This document shows, one piece after another, positions 57,041 to 64,000 of a stretch of DNA of 64,000 bases (positions are counted from its first letter, which is position 1; every line of letters starts with the position of its first letter). The notes under the pieces were generated by a model. The model searched no databases. It saw only the letters and a list, made by a program, of their open reading frames with translations, and was not told where the DNA came from. The DNA is from Agarivorans sp. Toyoura001 (GTDB lineage Bacteria; Pseudomonadota; Gammaproteobacteria; Enterobacterales; Celerinatantimonadaceae), in assembly GCF_005405585.1 (NCBI RefSeq), contig NZ_BJEQ01000022.1, positions 1 to 64,000 on the forward strand, read 5' to 3'. The translations under genes and the position numbers were made by a program.

Positions 57041-58141
57041 TTAAATCACCAACAGCTCGCCTTGAATAGCGCCAGCCTGTTTTAAGGCTTCTAAAATGGA
57101 AACCAAATCACCAGGTGCTACTCCAACACGGTTAACCGCACGTACTAAATCATCTAAAGAAGCTCCCGGGTCAAAGTTAAACATTCTTGAGTCTTCTTCG
57201 GTTGTCTCAATAGTGCTCACCGTTGTTTCAACAGTTTCGCCATCAGAGAAAGGATTAGGCTGAGAAATCAAAGGTGTTTCAGAAATTTTCACTGTTAATC
57301 CGCCATGGGTAATTGCTGCGGGTAACAAACGAACATCTTTGCCAATCACAATGGTTCCGGTTCGCGAATTAATTATAATTTTGGCGGATTCAGAAGCCGG
57401 CTCAAAAGTTAGGTTCTCTAGAGTAGAAAGATAGGCGACTCGTTGGCCTGGATCTCGCGGCGCGAATACTTGTACTGACGCAGCATCCATCGGCGTTGCT
57501 GTATTTGGCCCAACTAAGCTATTAATGGTATCGGCTAAACGCTTCGCGGTAGTGAAATCTGAACGCTTCAAGTTAAAGGTAATGGTATCGCCATTCATAA
57601 ATGGTGATGGTACCGAGCGCTCTACAATTGCTCCATTTGGAATACGACCAACCGTAGGTGTGTTTGAAATAACTTTAGAGCCATCAGCACCTTCGGCACC
57701 AAAGCCACCAACAATTAAGCTACCTTGAGCTAGGGCATATACTTCGCCATCAGCACCTTTCAAAAAGGTTTGTACTAAACTACCACCGCGTAAGCTTTTA
57801 GCTTCACCAATGGCTGATATTGTAATGTCGATAGTTTGACCTGGTTTAATAAAAGCAGGTAACTCGGCATGAACTGCTACTGGCGCGACATTTTTAATTT
57901 TTAAGTTAGTGCCTGGCGGCACAGTAATACCAAAGTTACGTAACATGGTGGCAAAAGACTGCTTAGCAAAATCACTGTTTTTCTCACCGGTGCCCGGTAA
58001 ACCCACCACTAAACCGTAACCCGTTAATTGGTTAGATCTCACTCCGGCAACGTTTGCTACGTCTTTTACCCGCGCAGCATTAGCAGTGTTTGCTAACAAA
58101 CATAAGCCGATACTGATTAACACAATGCTACGTTTTAACAT
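57041..58141 (-). CDS. flgI: Flagellar P-ring protein FlgI
   Basis: A 366-residue periplasmic protein with signal peptide ([17 protein letters not shown]) that forms the P ring around the rod. [20 protein letters not shown] and [14 protein letters not shown] are the family hallmark, and [15 protein letters not shown] lies further on. Length matches E. coli FlgI (365). Confidence 0.96.
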   Translation of the reverse strand: MLKRSIVLISIGLCLLANTANAARVKDVANVAGVRSNQLTGYGLVVGLPGTGEKNSDFAKQSFATMLRNFGITVPPGTNLKIKNVAPVAVHAELPAFIKPGQTIDITISAIGEAKSLRGGSLVQTFLKGADGEVYALAQGSLIVGGFGAEGADGSKVISNTPTVGRIPNGAIVERSVPSPFMNGDTITFNLKRSDFTTAKRLADTINSLVGPNTATPMDAASVQVFAPRDPGQRVAYLSTLENLTFEPASESAKIIINSRTGTIVIGKDVRLLPAAITHGGLTVKISETPLISQPNPFSDGETVETTVSTIETTEEDSRMFNFDPGASLDDLVRAVNRVGVAPGDLVSILEALKQAGAIQGELLVI

Positions 58142-58165
58142 GATACTACTCCTAGAAATCAGGGC

Positions 58166-58840
58166 TTAGAATGGCCAAACAGGACCATTAAAGAACTTAG
58201 ATAACCAACCCTGGTCAGTGGTATTAGCAAAATCGCCAGTGCCACCATATTGAATTCTTGCATTGGCAATACGCAGCGATGTAATCGAGTTATCGGGCGC
58301 TACATCTTCCGGGCGAATAATGCCCGTTAAGCGAATATACTCATTGCCATTGTTTAACATTAGCCACTTCTCGCCGCTAATAATTAAGTTGCCATTTGCC
58401 AATACCTGCACCACATTCACCGAGATATTGCCGTTTAAACTGTTACTTTGTGCAGCATCGGCTTCACCGGTAAAATCGCTGCTTTGGCTTAACCCTAGTT
58501 CAATAGGATTGCCTTTTACGGTAGCAACTCCGCCTGGCACGGTAATTTGGTTAAGGTTAAAGTTTTTATCCTTAGCTAACTCGTTACTCGCCGATTTACT
58601 GGCTTGAGTACTCTCTGCAAGTGTTACCACGATAATGTCGCCCACTCGGTGGGCTTTTTTATCTGAGTACAAGTTGTTAGCACGATCTTCTGTAAACAGC
58701 GAGCCAGTAATACGGGCTTCCACTGCTACATCTTCTGGGTAAACAGGTGCAAACTCTGGGTCGTCGGGTACCACTGCAGTATTCACGCTGGCACACCCGA
58801 CCATTGCCATACAGGTTGCTACTACCATTAGTTTATTCAT
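58166..58840 (-). CDS. flgH: Flagellar L-ring lipoprotein FlgH
   Basis: A 224-residue outer-membrane lipoprotein. The lipobox is in MAMVGCAS, so the mature protein begins at that cysteine. SLFTEDRANNLYSDKKAHRV and GDIIVVTLAE are FlgH patterns. The ATG at 58840 has GAGGGA upstream; the codon at 58846 is an alternative. It forms the L ring. Confidence 0.95.
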   Translation of the reverse strand: MNKLMVVATCMAMVGCASVNTAVVPDDPEFAPVYPEDVAVEARITGSLFTEDRANNLYSDKKAHRVGDIIVVTLAESTQASKSASNELAKDKNFNLNQITVPGGVATVKGNPIELGLSQSSDFTGEADAAQSNSLNGNISVNVVQVLANGNLIISGEKWLMLNNGNEYIRLTGIIRPEDVAPDNSITSLRIANARIQYGGTGDFANTTDQGWLSKFFNGPVWPF

Positions 58841-58866
58841 GAGCAATCCCTCTCTCTAAACTTTAT

Positions 58867-59655
58867 CTACAGTTGTTGTGTAGCGAAGGTCAACATTTGG
58901 TCTACGGTTGAGATAACTTTAGAGTTCATCTCATAAACACGTTGAGCTTCAATCAAATTAACTAGTTCTTCGGTTACGTTAACGTTTGAGGTTTCTAACG
59001 AACCTTGGCGAATTGCGCCTAAGCCGTTTTCTGATGCGATACCATTTTGCGGTGCGCCACTCGCGCCAGTTTCTAGATATAAGTTTTGACCACGCGGCTC
59101 TAAGCCCGATGGGTTAACAAAATCAGTAATCGTAATTTGACCAATAACTTGATTGTCGGTTTGCCCAGGTAAGCGAACACTTACCTCGCCGTCTTCACCT
59201 ACGGTAAAGCTTTGAGCATCTTCAGGAACTTGAATTTCTGGCTGTAAGGGGTAACCCGCGCCAGGAGTTACAATGGTTCCTTCGTCGTTAAGGCCAAATT
59301 GGCCGTTACGTGTATAAGCCGTGGTACCGTCTGGCATTAAAATCTCAAAAAAGCCACGGCCATCAACCATTAAGTCAAAAGCGTTATCAGTAGTTTGCAC
59401 GTTACCTTGATCGTGGTTCTTCTGGGTGGCAATAACTTTGGCACCAGCACCAATCATTAAACCAGAGGGCATATTGGTGTTTTGAGATGAACGGCCACCC
59501 GGCTGATTAATTGTTTGATACAACAAATCTTCAAATACCGCGCGACTTTTTTTGTAACCAATAGTGCTGGCGTTAGCGAGGTTATTAGAAATAACCGAAA
59601 CGTTTGTTTGTTGGGCATCTAAGCCAGTTTTACTTATCCATAATGCGGGATGCAT
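58867..59655 (-). CDS. flgG: Flagellar distal rod protein FlgG
   Basis: A 262-residue rod protein. HPALWISKTGLDAQQTNVSV and the NNLANASTIGYKKSRAVFED motif mark the N-terminus, and the C-terminal SNVNVTEELVNLIEAQRVYE motif is complete. E. coli FlgG has 260 residues. Confidence 0.97.
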   Translation of the reverse strand: MHPALWISKTGLDAQQTNVSVISNNLANASTIGYKKSRAVFEDLLYQTINQPGGRSSQNTNMPSGLMIGAGAKVIATQKNHDQGNVQTTDNAFDLMVDGRGFFEILMPDGTTAYTRNGQFGLNDEGTIVTPGAGYPLQPEIQVPEDAQSFTVGEDGEVSVRLPGQTDNQVIGQITITDFVNPSGLEPRGQNLYLETGASGAPQNGIASENGLGAIRQGSLETSNVNVTEELVNLIEAQRVYEMNSKVISTVDQMLTFATQQL

Positions 59656-59671
59656 AGTACGCTCCTTATTC

Positions 59672-60418
59672 CTAGCTCAATCGCAACAAGCTGTTGGTTG
59701 CTTTTTCGTTTTCTTCAGCGGTTTTCATCATTTTAATTTGCATTTCAAATTGACGCTGCATGCTGATCATATGTGTCATTTCTTGCACAGGGTTCACATT
59801 ACTCCCTTCCAGTGCACCCTTGGTGAGCTCAACCGTTGCGTCGGGTTGAAATGCTTGACCAATGGTTGATCTAAATAGGCCGTCGTCACCTTTTGTTAGA
59901 TCGCCGGCAAACGGTTTACTTAGCTTAATTCTGTTAATTTCTTCCAAGGCATCAGCAGGCGCGCCTTCAGGGCGAATTTGGATGGTGCCATCTTCGTTAA
60001 TCTCTAGCTTCTCAACAGGTAAAGGAATAATGATAGGCGCATCTTGGTTGCCTAACACTGCTTGCCCTTGCATGGTTTGTAATACACCCGCTGCAGACAC
60101 AGTGAAATTACCGTTACGCGATAACGCTTCTGTACCATCTTTATCTTGAACCGAAATCCAACCTTCGCCTTTAATCGCCACATCTAAATCTCTGCCGGTG
60201 GTTTTTAGTAATCCATCGGTAAAATTTTGGGTAGGACGTTCGGTCATGGCAAATACACGAGACGGCATGCCGGGTCCAAAGGCTTGCATTGAGCGAGCAT
60301 TCTCTAGATCAGCTTTAAAGCCAGTAGTGTTAGCATTTGCTAGGTTGTTTCCGCGTACCGCGATCGAATGCATATTTTGTTTTGCACCGGTCATCGATAT
60401 GTAGAGTAATTGGTCCAT
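59672..60418 (-). CDS. flgF: Flagellar proximal rod protein FlgF
   Basis: A 248-residue rod protein with NNLANANTTGFKADLENARS and the C-terminal SNVNPVQEMTHMISMQRQFE motif. The ATG at 60418 is chosen because AAGGAA lies 6 bases upstream and because family members begin MDQLLYISMTGAK; an in-frame start at 60436 lacks support. A sigma-54 promoter lies 41 bases upstream, so flgFGHIJ can be transcribed separately from flgBCDE. Confidence 0.96.
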   Translation of the reverse strand: MDQLLYISMTGAKQNMHSIAVRGNNLANANTTGFKADLENARSMQAFGPGMPSRVFAMTERPTQNFTDGLLKTTGRDLDVAIKGEGWISVQDKDGTEALSRNGNFTVSAAGVLQTMQGQAVLGNQDAPIIIPLPVEKLEINEDGTIQIRPEGAPADALEEINRIKLSKPFAGDLTKGDDGLFRSTIGQAFQPDATVELTKGALEGSNVNPVQEMTHMISMQRQFEMQIKMMKTAEENEKATNSLLRLS

Positions 60419-60458
60419 TTCTATTTCCTTCGTCAATTAGCTGACTCAAAGGAAATAA

Positions 60459-60476
60459 GAGCAAATTTAATGCCAA
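60459..60476 (-). promoter_or_regulatory. Sigma-54 promoter of flgFGHIJ(KL)
   Basis: The minus-strand sequence TTGGCATTAAATTTGCTC has GG and GC 10 bases apart and matches the -24 and -12 boxes at all main positions. It lies between the flgE terminator and flgF. Confidence 0.85.
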
Positions 60477-60526
60477 AGAAAAATAAAGGTAAGCATTAGT
60501 ACGATAAGTTCATATAAATCAATAAA

Positions 60527-60556
60527 TTAAAAAGGCAGCTAATGCTGCCTTTTTAT
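60527..60556 (-). terminator. Terminator after flgE
   Basis: A stem AAAAAGGCAGC/GCTGCCTTTTT with a T-run on the minus strand lies 20 bases after the flgE stop. Confidence 0.9.
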
Positions 60557-60574
60557 CATTACCGATTTCATTGA

Positions 60575-61912
60575 TTAACGAATTTGGATAATGGTTTGCT
60601 GTAGTGTTGAGTTAACTTCTAAAGCTCGAGAGTTAGCTTGGAAGTTACGTTGTGCACTGATTAAATTAACCAGCTGTTCAGTAAGGTTAACGTTCGCTTG
60701 CTCTAAAGAAGCGGAGTTAATTTTACCAAAAGTACCTGTATTACCTTCACCCGCAATGGCCTCGCCACTTAACTGGGTTTGCTGCCAAGCGGTATCACCG
60801 ATTTGTGCCAAACCTTGGTTATTAGCAAAGTTAGCCACCGATACTTTAGAAATATTGGTTGTTTCACCATTACTATAAGACGCCACAACTAAGCCATCAG
60901 GGCCGATATCAATACCTGTCAGTTTACCCACGGTAGAACCATCTTGAGACAGCGCTGATACTTCAAAGGCAGAGTTGTATTGAGTTGGACCATTTAAGTT
61001 AAAGGTAATCACTTGAGTCGGGTCAACCGAACCTGTTACTGGATCCCACACTCCACCAGGGCCACTTGGCGGAGCCGTGCCTAGTGGCACTGTTTCAATA
61101 ATTGCTGGCGCAGTAGAGGCTAAAGCACCAGTATTATCAAAGGTCAAAGTAGCCGAGGCTGGAATATTTGGGTTAGCATTACCGGCATTTGGCGTATTGG
61201 CGGTACCACCAGCGACGTCGGTTGGCTGACCATCAATGTAAATTAACTTGTGCCAAGTATTTGCCGTGGTTGCATCTTTAATAAAGAAAGTTTCGGCGAC
61301 GTGTGAACCACCTTGAGAGTCATATACCGTTACCGATGTTGCAGAGGTATAGGTATTACTGTCTGATGGGTCAAAGTCACCAATATCATGAGTGGTTCCG
61401 CTAGACGGCAAGTTAAAGCTCATATCCACTTGGCTGGTCATAGTAGGGTTACCGACTTCAGCACTAATTTGGATAGCTTTAGTTGCAGCCATACTCACTG
61501 CTGAAGGCGTGCCACTGTTGTTAACCGTGTAGCCTTGTAAGTATTGACCTTGCGAGTTAACAATAAAGTTATCGGCATTAAGCTTAAATGCTCCAGCACG
61601 GGTGAACTCACGAGTTTGGGTGGTTAAATCTGAAGCCGTAACAAAGAAGCCTTCACCACTAATCGCCAAATCTAATGCGTTTTGGGTAAAGTTAAGACTA
61701 CCTTGGTGGAATTGCTGCGCAACATCCACGGTTTTTACACCATTACCAACTGCAGTTCGAGCGTTAGCAAAAATCGATGTTGCATACACATCGGCAAATT
61801 CTGCACGAGACTCTTTAAAACCAATGGTGTTGACGTTAGCAATGTTGTTCGCTGTTACGTCAAGATCCTTTTGCGAGGCATTGATGCCGCTCAGAGCGAT
61901 ATTAAATGACAT
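60575..61912 (-). CDS. flgE: Flagellar hook protein FlgE
   Basis: A 445-residue hook protein. MSFNIALSGINASQKDLDVT and NNIANVNTIGFKESRAEFAD lie at the N-terminus, and NVNLTEQLVNLISAQRNFQA at the end. The middle is longer than in E. coli (402), which is normal for polar systems. It is the last gene of flgBCDE and is followed by a terminator. Confidence 0.96.
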   Translation of the reverse strand: MSFNIALSGINASQKDLDVTANNIANVNTIGFKESRAEFADVYATSIFANARTAVGNGVKTVDVAQQFHQGSLNFTQNALDLAISGEGFFVTASDLTTQTREFTRAGAFKLNADNFIVNSQGQYLQGYTVNNSGTPSAVSMAATKAIQISAEVGNPTMTSQVDMSFNLPSSGTTHDIGDFDPSDSNTYTSATSVTVYDSQGGSHVAETFFIKDATTANTWHKLIYIDGQPTDVAGGTANTPNAGNANPNIPASATLTFDNTGALASTAPAIIETVPLGTAPPSGPGGVWDPVTGSVDPTQVITFNLNGPTQYNSAFEVSALSQDGSTVGKLTGIDIGPDGLVVASYSNGETTNISKVSVANFANNQGLAQIGDTAWQQTQLSGEAIAGEGNTGTFGKINSASLEQANVNLTEQLVNLISAQRNFQANSRALEVNSTLQQTIIQIR

Positions 61913-61944
61913 CTCTCAATCTCCTATCGTTTTACTATTCTTTG

Positions 61945-62616
61945 TTAGGCTTTGGCAACTTCAAGTACATCGCTCATCGCGATACCACCCAAGCCTTCTA
62001 AATTGACGATTACGCCAGATGTACCGCCTGCTAAGCTTACGCTACCAACGCTTGCATAGGTTGCAGTGGGTAAACTGATCTCTTGACCGCCTTGAACACC
62101 ATTAACCTTAATGTTGTACTTACCTTCAGGCATCGCATTCCCATTAGAATCGGTGCCATCCCAAGAGAATGGCATGTTGCCGCTTCCCTCTCCTAAATCG
62201 ATAACTTTCACCACTTCACCGGCTGCGTTCTCGACAGAAACTTTTACATTAGTGGTCGCTGCACCAGTAACGGCAACACCTTCAAATCCATTACCACCGT
62301 TATGGCCATAATCTAAAGGTACCAATACTTTCTGCCCCACTAAGGTGGATGCTTGTAGCGCAGCAGACGAATTCATGATCGAATTCATTGTGTCGAACTT
62401 GGTGCCGAGTTCAGCAATACCTTCTGAGGTTTGAAAAGATGCCATTTGGGCAATCATTTCGGCATTGTCGACCGGCTTACTTGGGTCTTGATATTGCAAC
62501 TGGGTCGTTAATAGCGAGAAGAAATCTTCTTGCCCTAAGGACTGATTATTGTTGCTTTCAGGAACCACTGATTCCGGCTGCCAATAATTACTCTGTAGTG
62601 GATCAATAGTAGACAC
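61945..62616 (-). CDS. flgD: Flagellar hook-capping protein FlgD
   Basis: A 223-residue hook scaffold protein. LGQEDFFSLLTTQLQYQDPS with DPSKPVDNAEMIAQMASF is the FlgD signature, followed by a FlgD Ig-like domain with SWDGTDSNGNAMPEGKYNIK. It caps the hook while FlgE subunits are added. Confidence 0.95.
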   Translation of the reverse strand: MSTIDPLQSNYWQPESVVPESNNNQSLGQEDFFSLLTTQLQYQDPSKPVDNAEMIAQMASFQTSEGIAELGTKFDTMNSIMNSSAALQASTLVGQKVLVPLDYGHNGGNGFEGVAVTGAATTNVKVSVENAAGEVVKVIDLGEGSGNMPFSWDGTDSNGNAMPEGKYNIKVNGVQGGQEISLPTATYASVGSVSLAGGTSGVIVNLEGLGGIAMSDVLEVAKA

Positions 62617-62626
62617 GTGCTACTCC

Positions 62627-63046
62627 TTAACTTTTACCCAGATTAAGTGTGCTATTTAGCATTTGTTTGGCTGCTTCAGTAACTTGAACATTTGCTTGAT
62701 AGGAGCGTGAAGCGCTCATCATATCGGCCATTTCTTCAATCACATTAACGTTAGGTTTAAAAATATAACCTTCTTCGTTAGCCATTGGGTGCTCTGGATA
62801 GTATTCCTTGCGCAAAGGCGCATCGGATTCAACGATTCCTGCCACCTTAACCTGAGCAGAGTCACCTTGAAATTGAGTGGCTTTAGTAAACTCAGCCGCA
62901 AATACAGGTTTTCTCGCTCGATAAGTTTGATCGATGCTTGAACTGATACTGTCGGCATTGGCTAAGTTGCTAGCGGTGGTATTTAAACGTACCGACTGCG
63001 CTTTCATTGCCGAAGCAGTAACATCAAAGACATTAAAAAAGCTCAT
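62627..63046 (-). CDS. flgC: Flagellar proximal rod protein FlgC
   Basis: A 139-residue rod protein starting MSFFNVFDVTASAMKAQSVR with the SNLANADS motif and ending in the SASRSYQANVQVTEAAKQML helix. It begins one base into the flgB stop. Confidence 0.96.
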   Translation of the reverse strand: MSFFNVFDVTASAMKAQSVRLNTTASNLANADSISSSIDQTYRARKPVFAAEFTKATQFQGDSAQVKVAGIVESDAPLRKEYYPEHPMANEEGYIFKPNVNVIEEMADMMSASRSYQANVQVTEAAKQMLNSTLNLGKS

Positions 63047-63444
63047 TATTGACCTCCCTTAATTGCATTACGTAAACCACTAAACTTGCTAGATAGAAAG
63101 CCAATGCCCGCTTGGTATTCTAAGCCGTTTTGCATAAAGGCTGCTTTTTCTTTTTGTACATCAACAGTATTGCCATCGCCCGTATCAGGCTGGTCTGGAA
63201 TTTGGAAACCCAATTCAGAGAACTGGCTGTTTCCACCACCAATATGGCGCTCGTTAGTTAACTGCATTCCACCACTTTGCTTACTTTTAGCGGCTGCGAA
63301 TGCTTTATTAAAATCTAAGTCTCGTGCTTTATAGTTAGGTGTATCTGCGTTAGCAATATTACTTGCGATCACTTCAGAACGGCGAGCTCTCACTCCCACG
63401 GTATGCTGATGAACACCTAATGCTTTATCAAAAGTAATTGCCAT
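63046..63444 (-). CDS. flgB: Flagellar rod protein FlgB
   Basis: A 132-residue rod protein beginning MAITFDKALGVHQHTVGVRA, with SNIANADTPNYKARDLDF. The ATG at 63444 has AGAGGTG upstream and matches family N-termini. It opens the flgBCDE operon behind a sigma-54 promoter. Confidence 0.96.
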   Translation of the reverse strand: MAITFDKALGVHQHTVGVRARRSEVIASNIANADTPNYKARDLDFNKAFAAAKSKQSGGMQLTNERHIGGGNSQFSELGFQIPDQPDTGDGNTVDVQKEKAAFMQNGLEYQAGIGFLSSKFSGLRNAIKGGQ

Positions 63445-63475
63445 ATACACCTCTAAACACTTTCACAAAAATTAT

Positions 63476-63494
63476 TTTGCAAAAGCTATGCCAG
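63476..63494 (-). promoter_or_regulatory. Sigma-54 promoter of flgBCDE
   Basis: The minus-strand sequence CTGGCATAGCTTTTGCAA has GG and GC separated by 10 bases and consensus TGGCA and TTGCA boxes. It lies about 35 bases before flgB and is a predicted FlrC target. Confidence 0.85.
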
Positions 63495-63626
63495 AGTTTT
63501 TTTGACACTTTTAATTCAGTTAACTAAAGGACTTAGTTACTTCAACCAGCGAAAGGTAAGGAGTGCTGATAGTTTGACGGCAAGTAAAGCGGCAACTATT
63601 GCCCTTTACTGCCGCTATCTATTTTT

Positions 63627-64000
63627 TTACTTTAATTGGTAAACGATGCCTGGGTTGCAACGTAACATATTAAATCGGTCGGTTAAGCCGGTGATTGATT
63701 CAGAAGCGCCAAGCATCAAATAACCATTTGGATTTAAAGCCTGAGCAAACTGATTAAGAATTTTCGACTTAACATCTGCGTTAAAGTAAATAAGTACATT
63801 ACGGCAGAAAATAATGTCAAATTTCCCCATTAGTGCATAACTATCAAGCAAGTTTAAGGGTCTAAAGCTAACATTTTTACGTACTTTGTCATTCACCCGA
63901 AAACTACCATCGGTAGTAGCTTCAAAAAATTGGCGTTTTCGTTCCGGGGATAAACCACGAGCGAGGGCTAATGAATCGTATTCTCCGCGTTTACAGTGTT
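63627..64000 (-). CDS. cheR: Chemotaxis methyltransferase CheR, C-terminal part (runs off right edge)
   Basis: About 124 C-terminal residues of CheR, which methylates chemoreceptor glutamates with SAM. CKRGEYDSLALARGLSPERK is at the window edge, then FRPLNLLDSY and the SAM-domain motif FDIIFCRNVLIYF with YLMLGASESI near the end. The frame is open to the last base, so the gene begins outside. It lies upstream of flgB, as in Vibrio and Shewanella. Confidence 0.95.
   Translation of the reverse strand, partial: HCKRGEYDSLALARGLSPERKRQFFEATTDGSFRVNDKVRKNVSFRPLNLLDSYALMGKFDIIFCRNVLIYFNADVKSKILNQFAQALNPNGYLMLGASESITGLTDRFNMLRCNPGIVYQLK

Overview
The window reads as chromosome of a marine gammaproteobacterium of the Alteromonadales/Vibrionales type, most like Shewanella or Agarivorans. 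This is inferred from the polar-flagellum regulators flrABC, the Vibrio/Shewanella-style block flgBCDEFGHIJKL-flagellins-flaG-fliD-fliS, a rhombosortase, an EpmC homologue, a LiuR-like MerR regulator and a lysine riboswitch on an NhaC-family gene. Species cannot be fixed from the sequence alone. The DNA is gene-dense and modestly AT-rich. I found no tRNA, rRNA or CRISPR. The only mobile DNA is an IS3-family end at the left edge.

Positions 1-23,700 hold housekeeping and fatty-acid genes. The E. coli gene set fadL, yfcZ, fadI, fadJ, sixA, smrB, prmB, aroC and epmC is present in recognisable order. Between fadI and yfcZ/fadL lies a MoxR-DUF58-DUF4381-BatA-BatB/C-BatD operon (a putative envelope-stress or chaperone module), and between yfcZ and fadL an ECF sigma factor with its DUF3379 partner. 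FadR-like palindromes precede both fadI and fadL, so uptake and beta-oxidation of fatty acids are probably co-regulated.

Positions 22,700-34,500 carry a MerR regulator, tdk, an NhaC-family transporter behind a convincing lysine riboswitch, an H-NS protein, galE, queE/queC divergent, a rhombosortase, then pyrF, lapB-lapA, ihfB, rpsA and cmk on the minus strand.

Positions 34,500-64,000 form a large polar flagellar region. On the minus strand are flrA, flrB and flrC (class II/III regulators), Maf, a FliT-like protein, fliS, fliD, flaG, two flagellins, flgL, K, J, I, H, G, F, E, D, C, B, and the start of cheR. A plus-strand pseB-C-F-G(H)-I operon makes CMP-pseudaminic acid, which the unusually long Maf protein presumably attaches to flagellin. 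Sigma-54 promoters are visible before flgB, flgF and probably pseB, and sigma-28 promoters before both flagellin genes.

The most striking find lies between the two flagellin genes. A near-consensus sigma-54 promoter on the plus strand is followed by about 190 nt of hairpin-rich non-coding sequence that ends in a strong intrinsic terminator. The predicted RNA shows, in a 40-nt loop, 12 consecutive bases complementary to the Shine-Dalgarno region of the downstream flagellin gene. The opposite strand of the whole RNA lies in the predicted 3' UTR of the upstream flagellin. This suggests a small-RNA circuit that discriminates between flagellin paralogues, with the second flagellin mRNA as a possible sponge.
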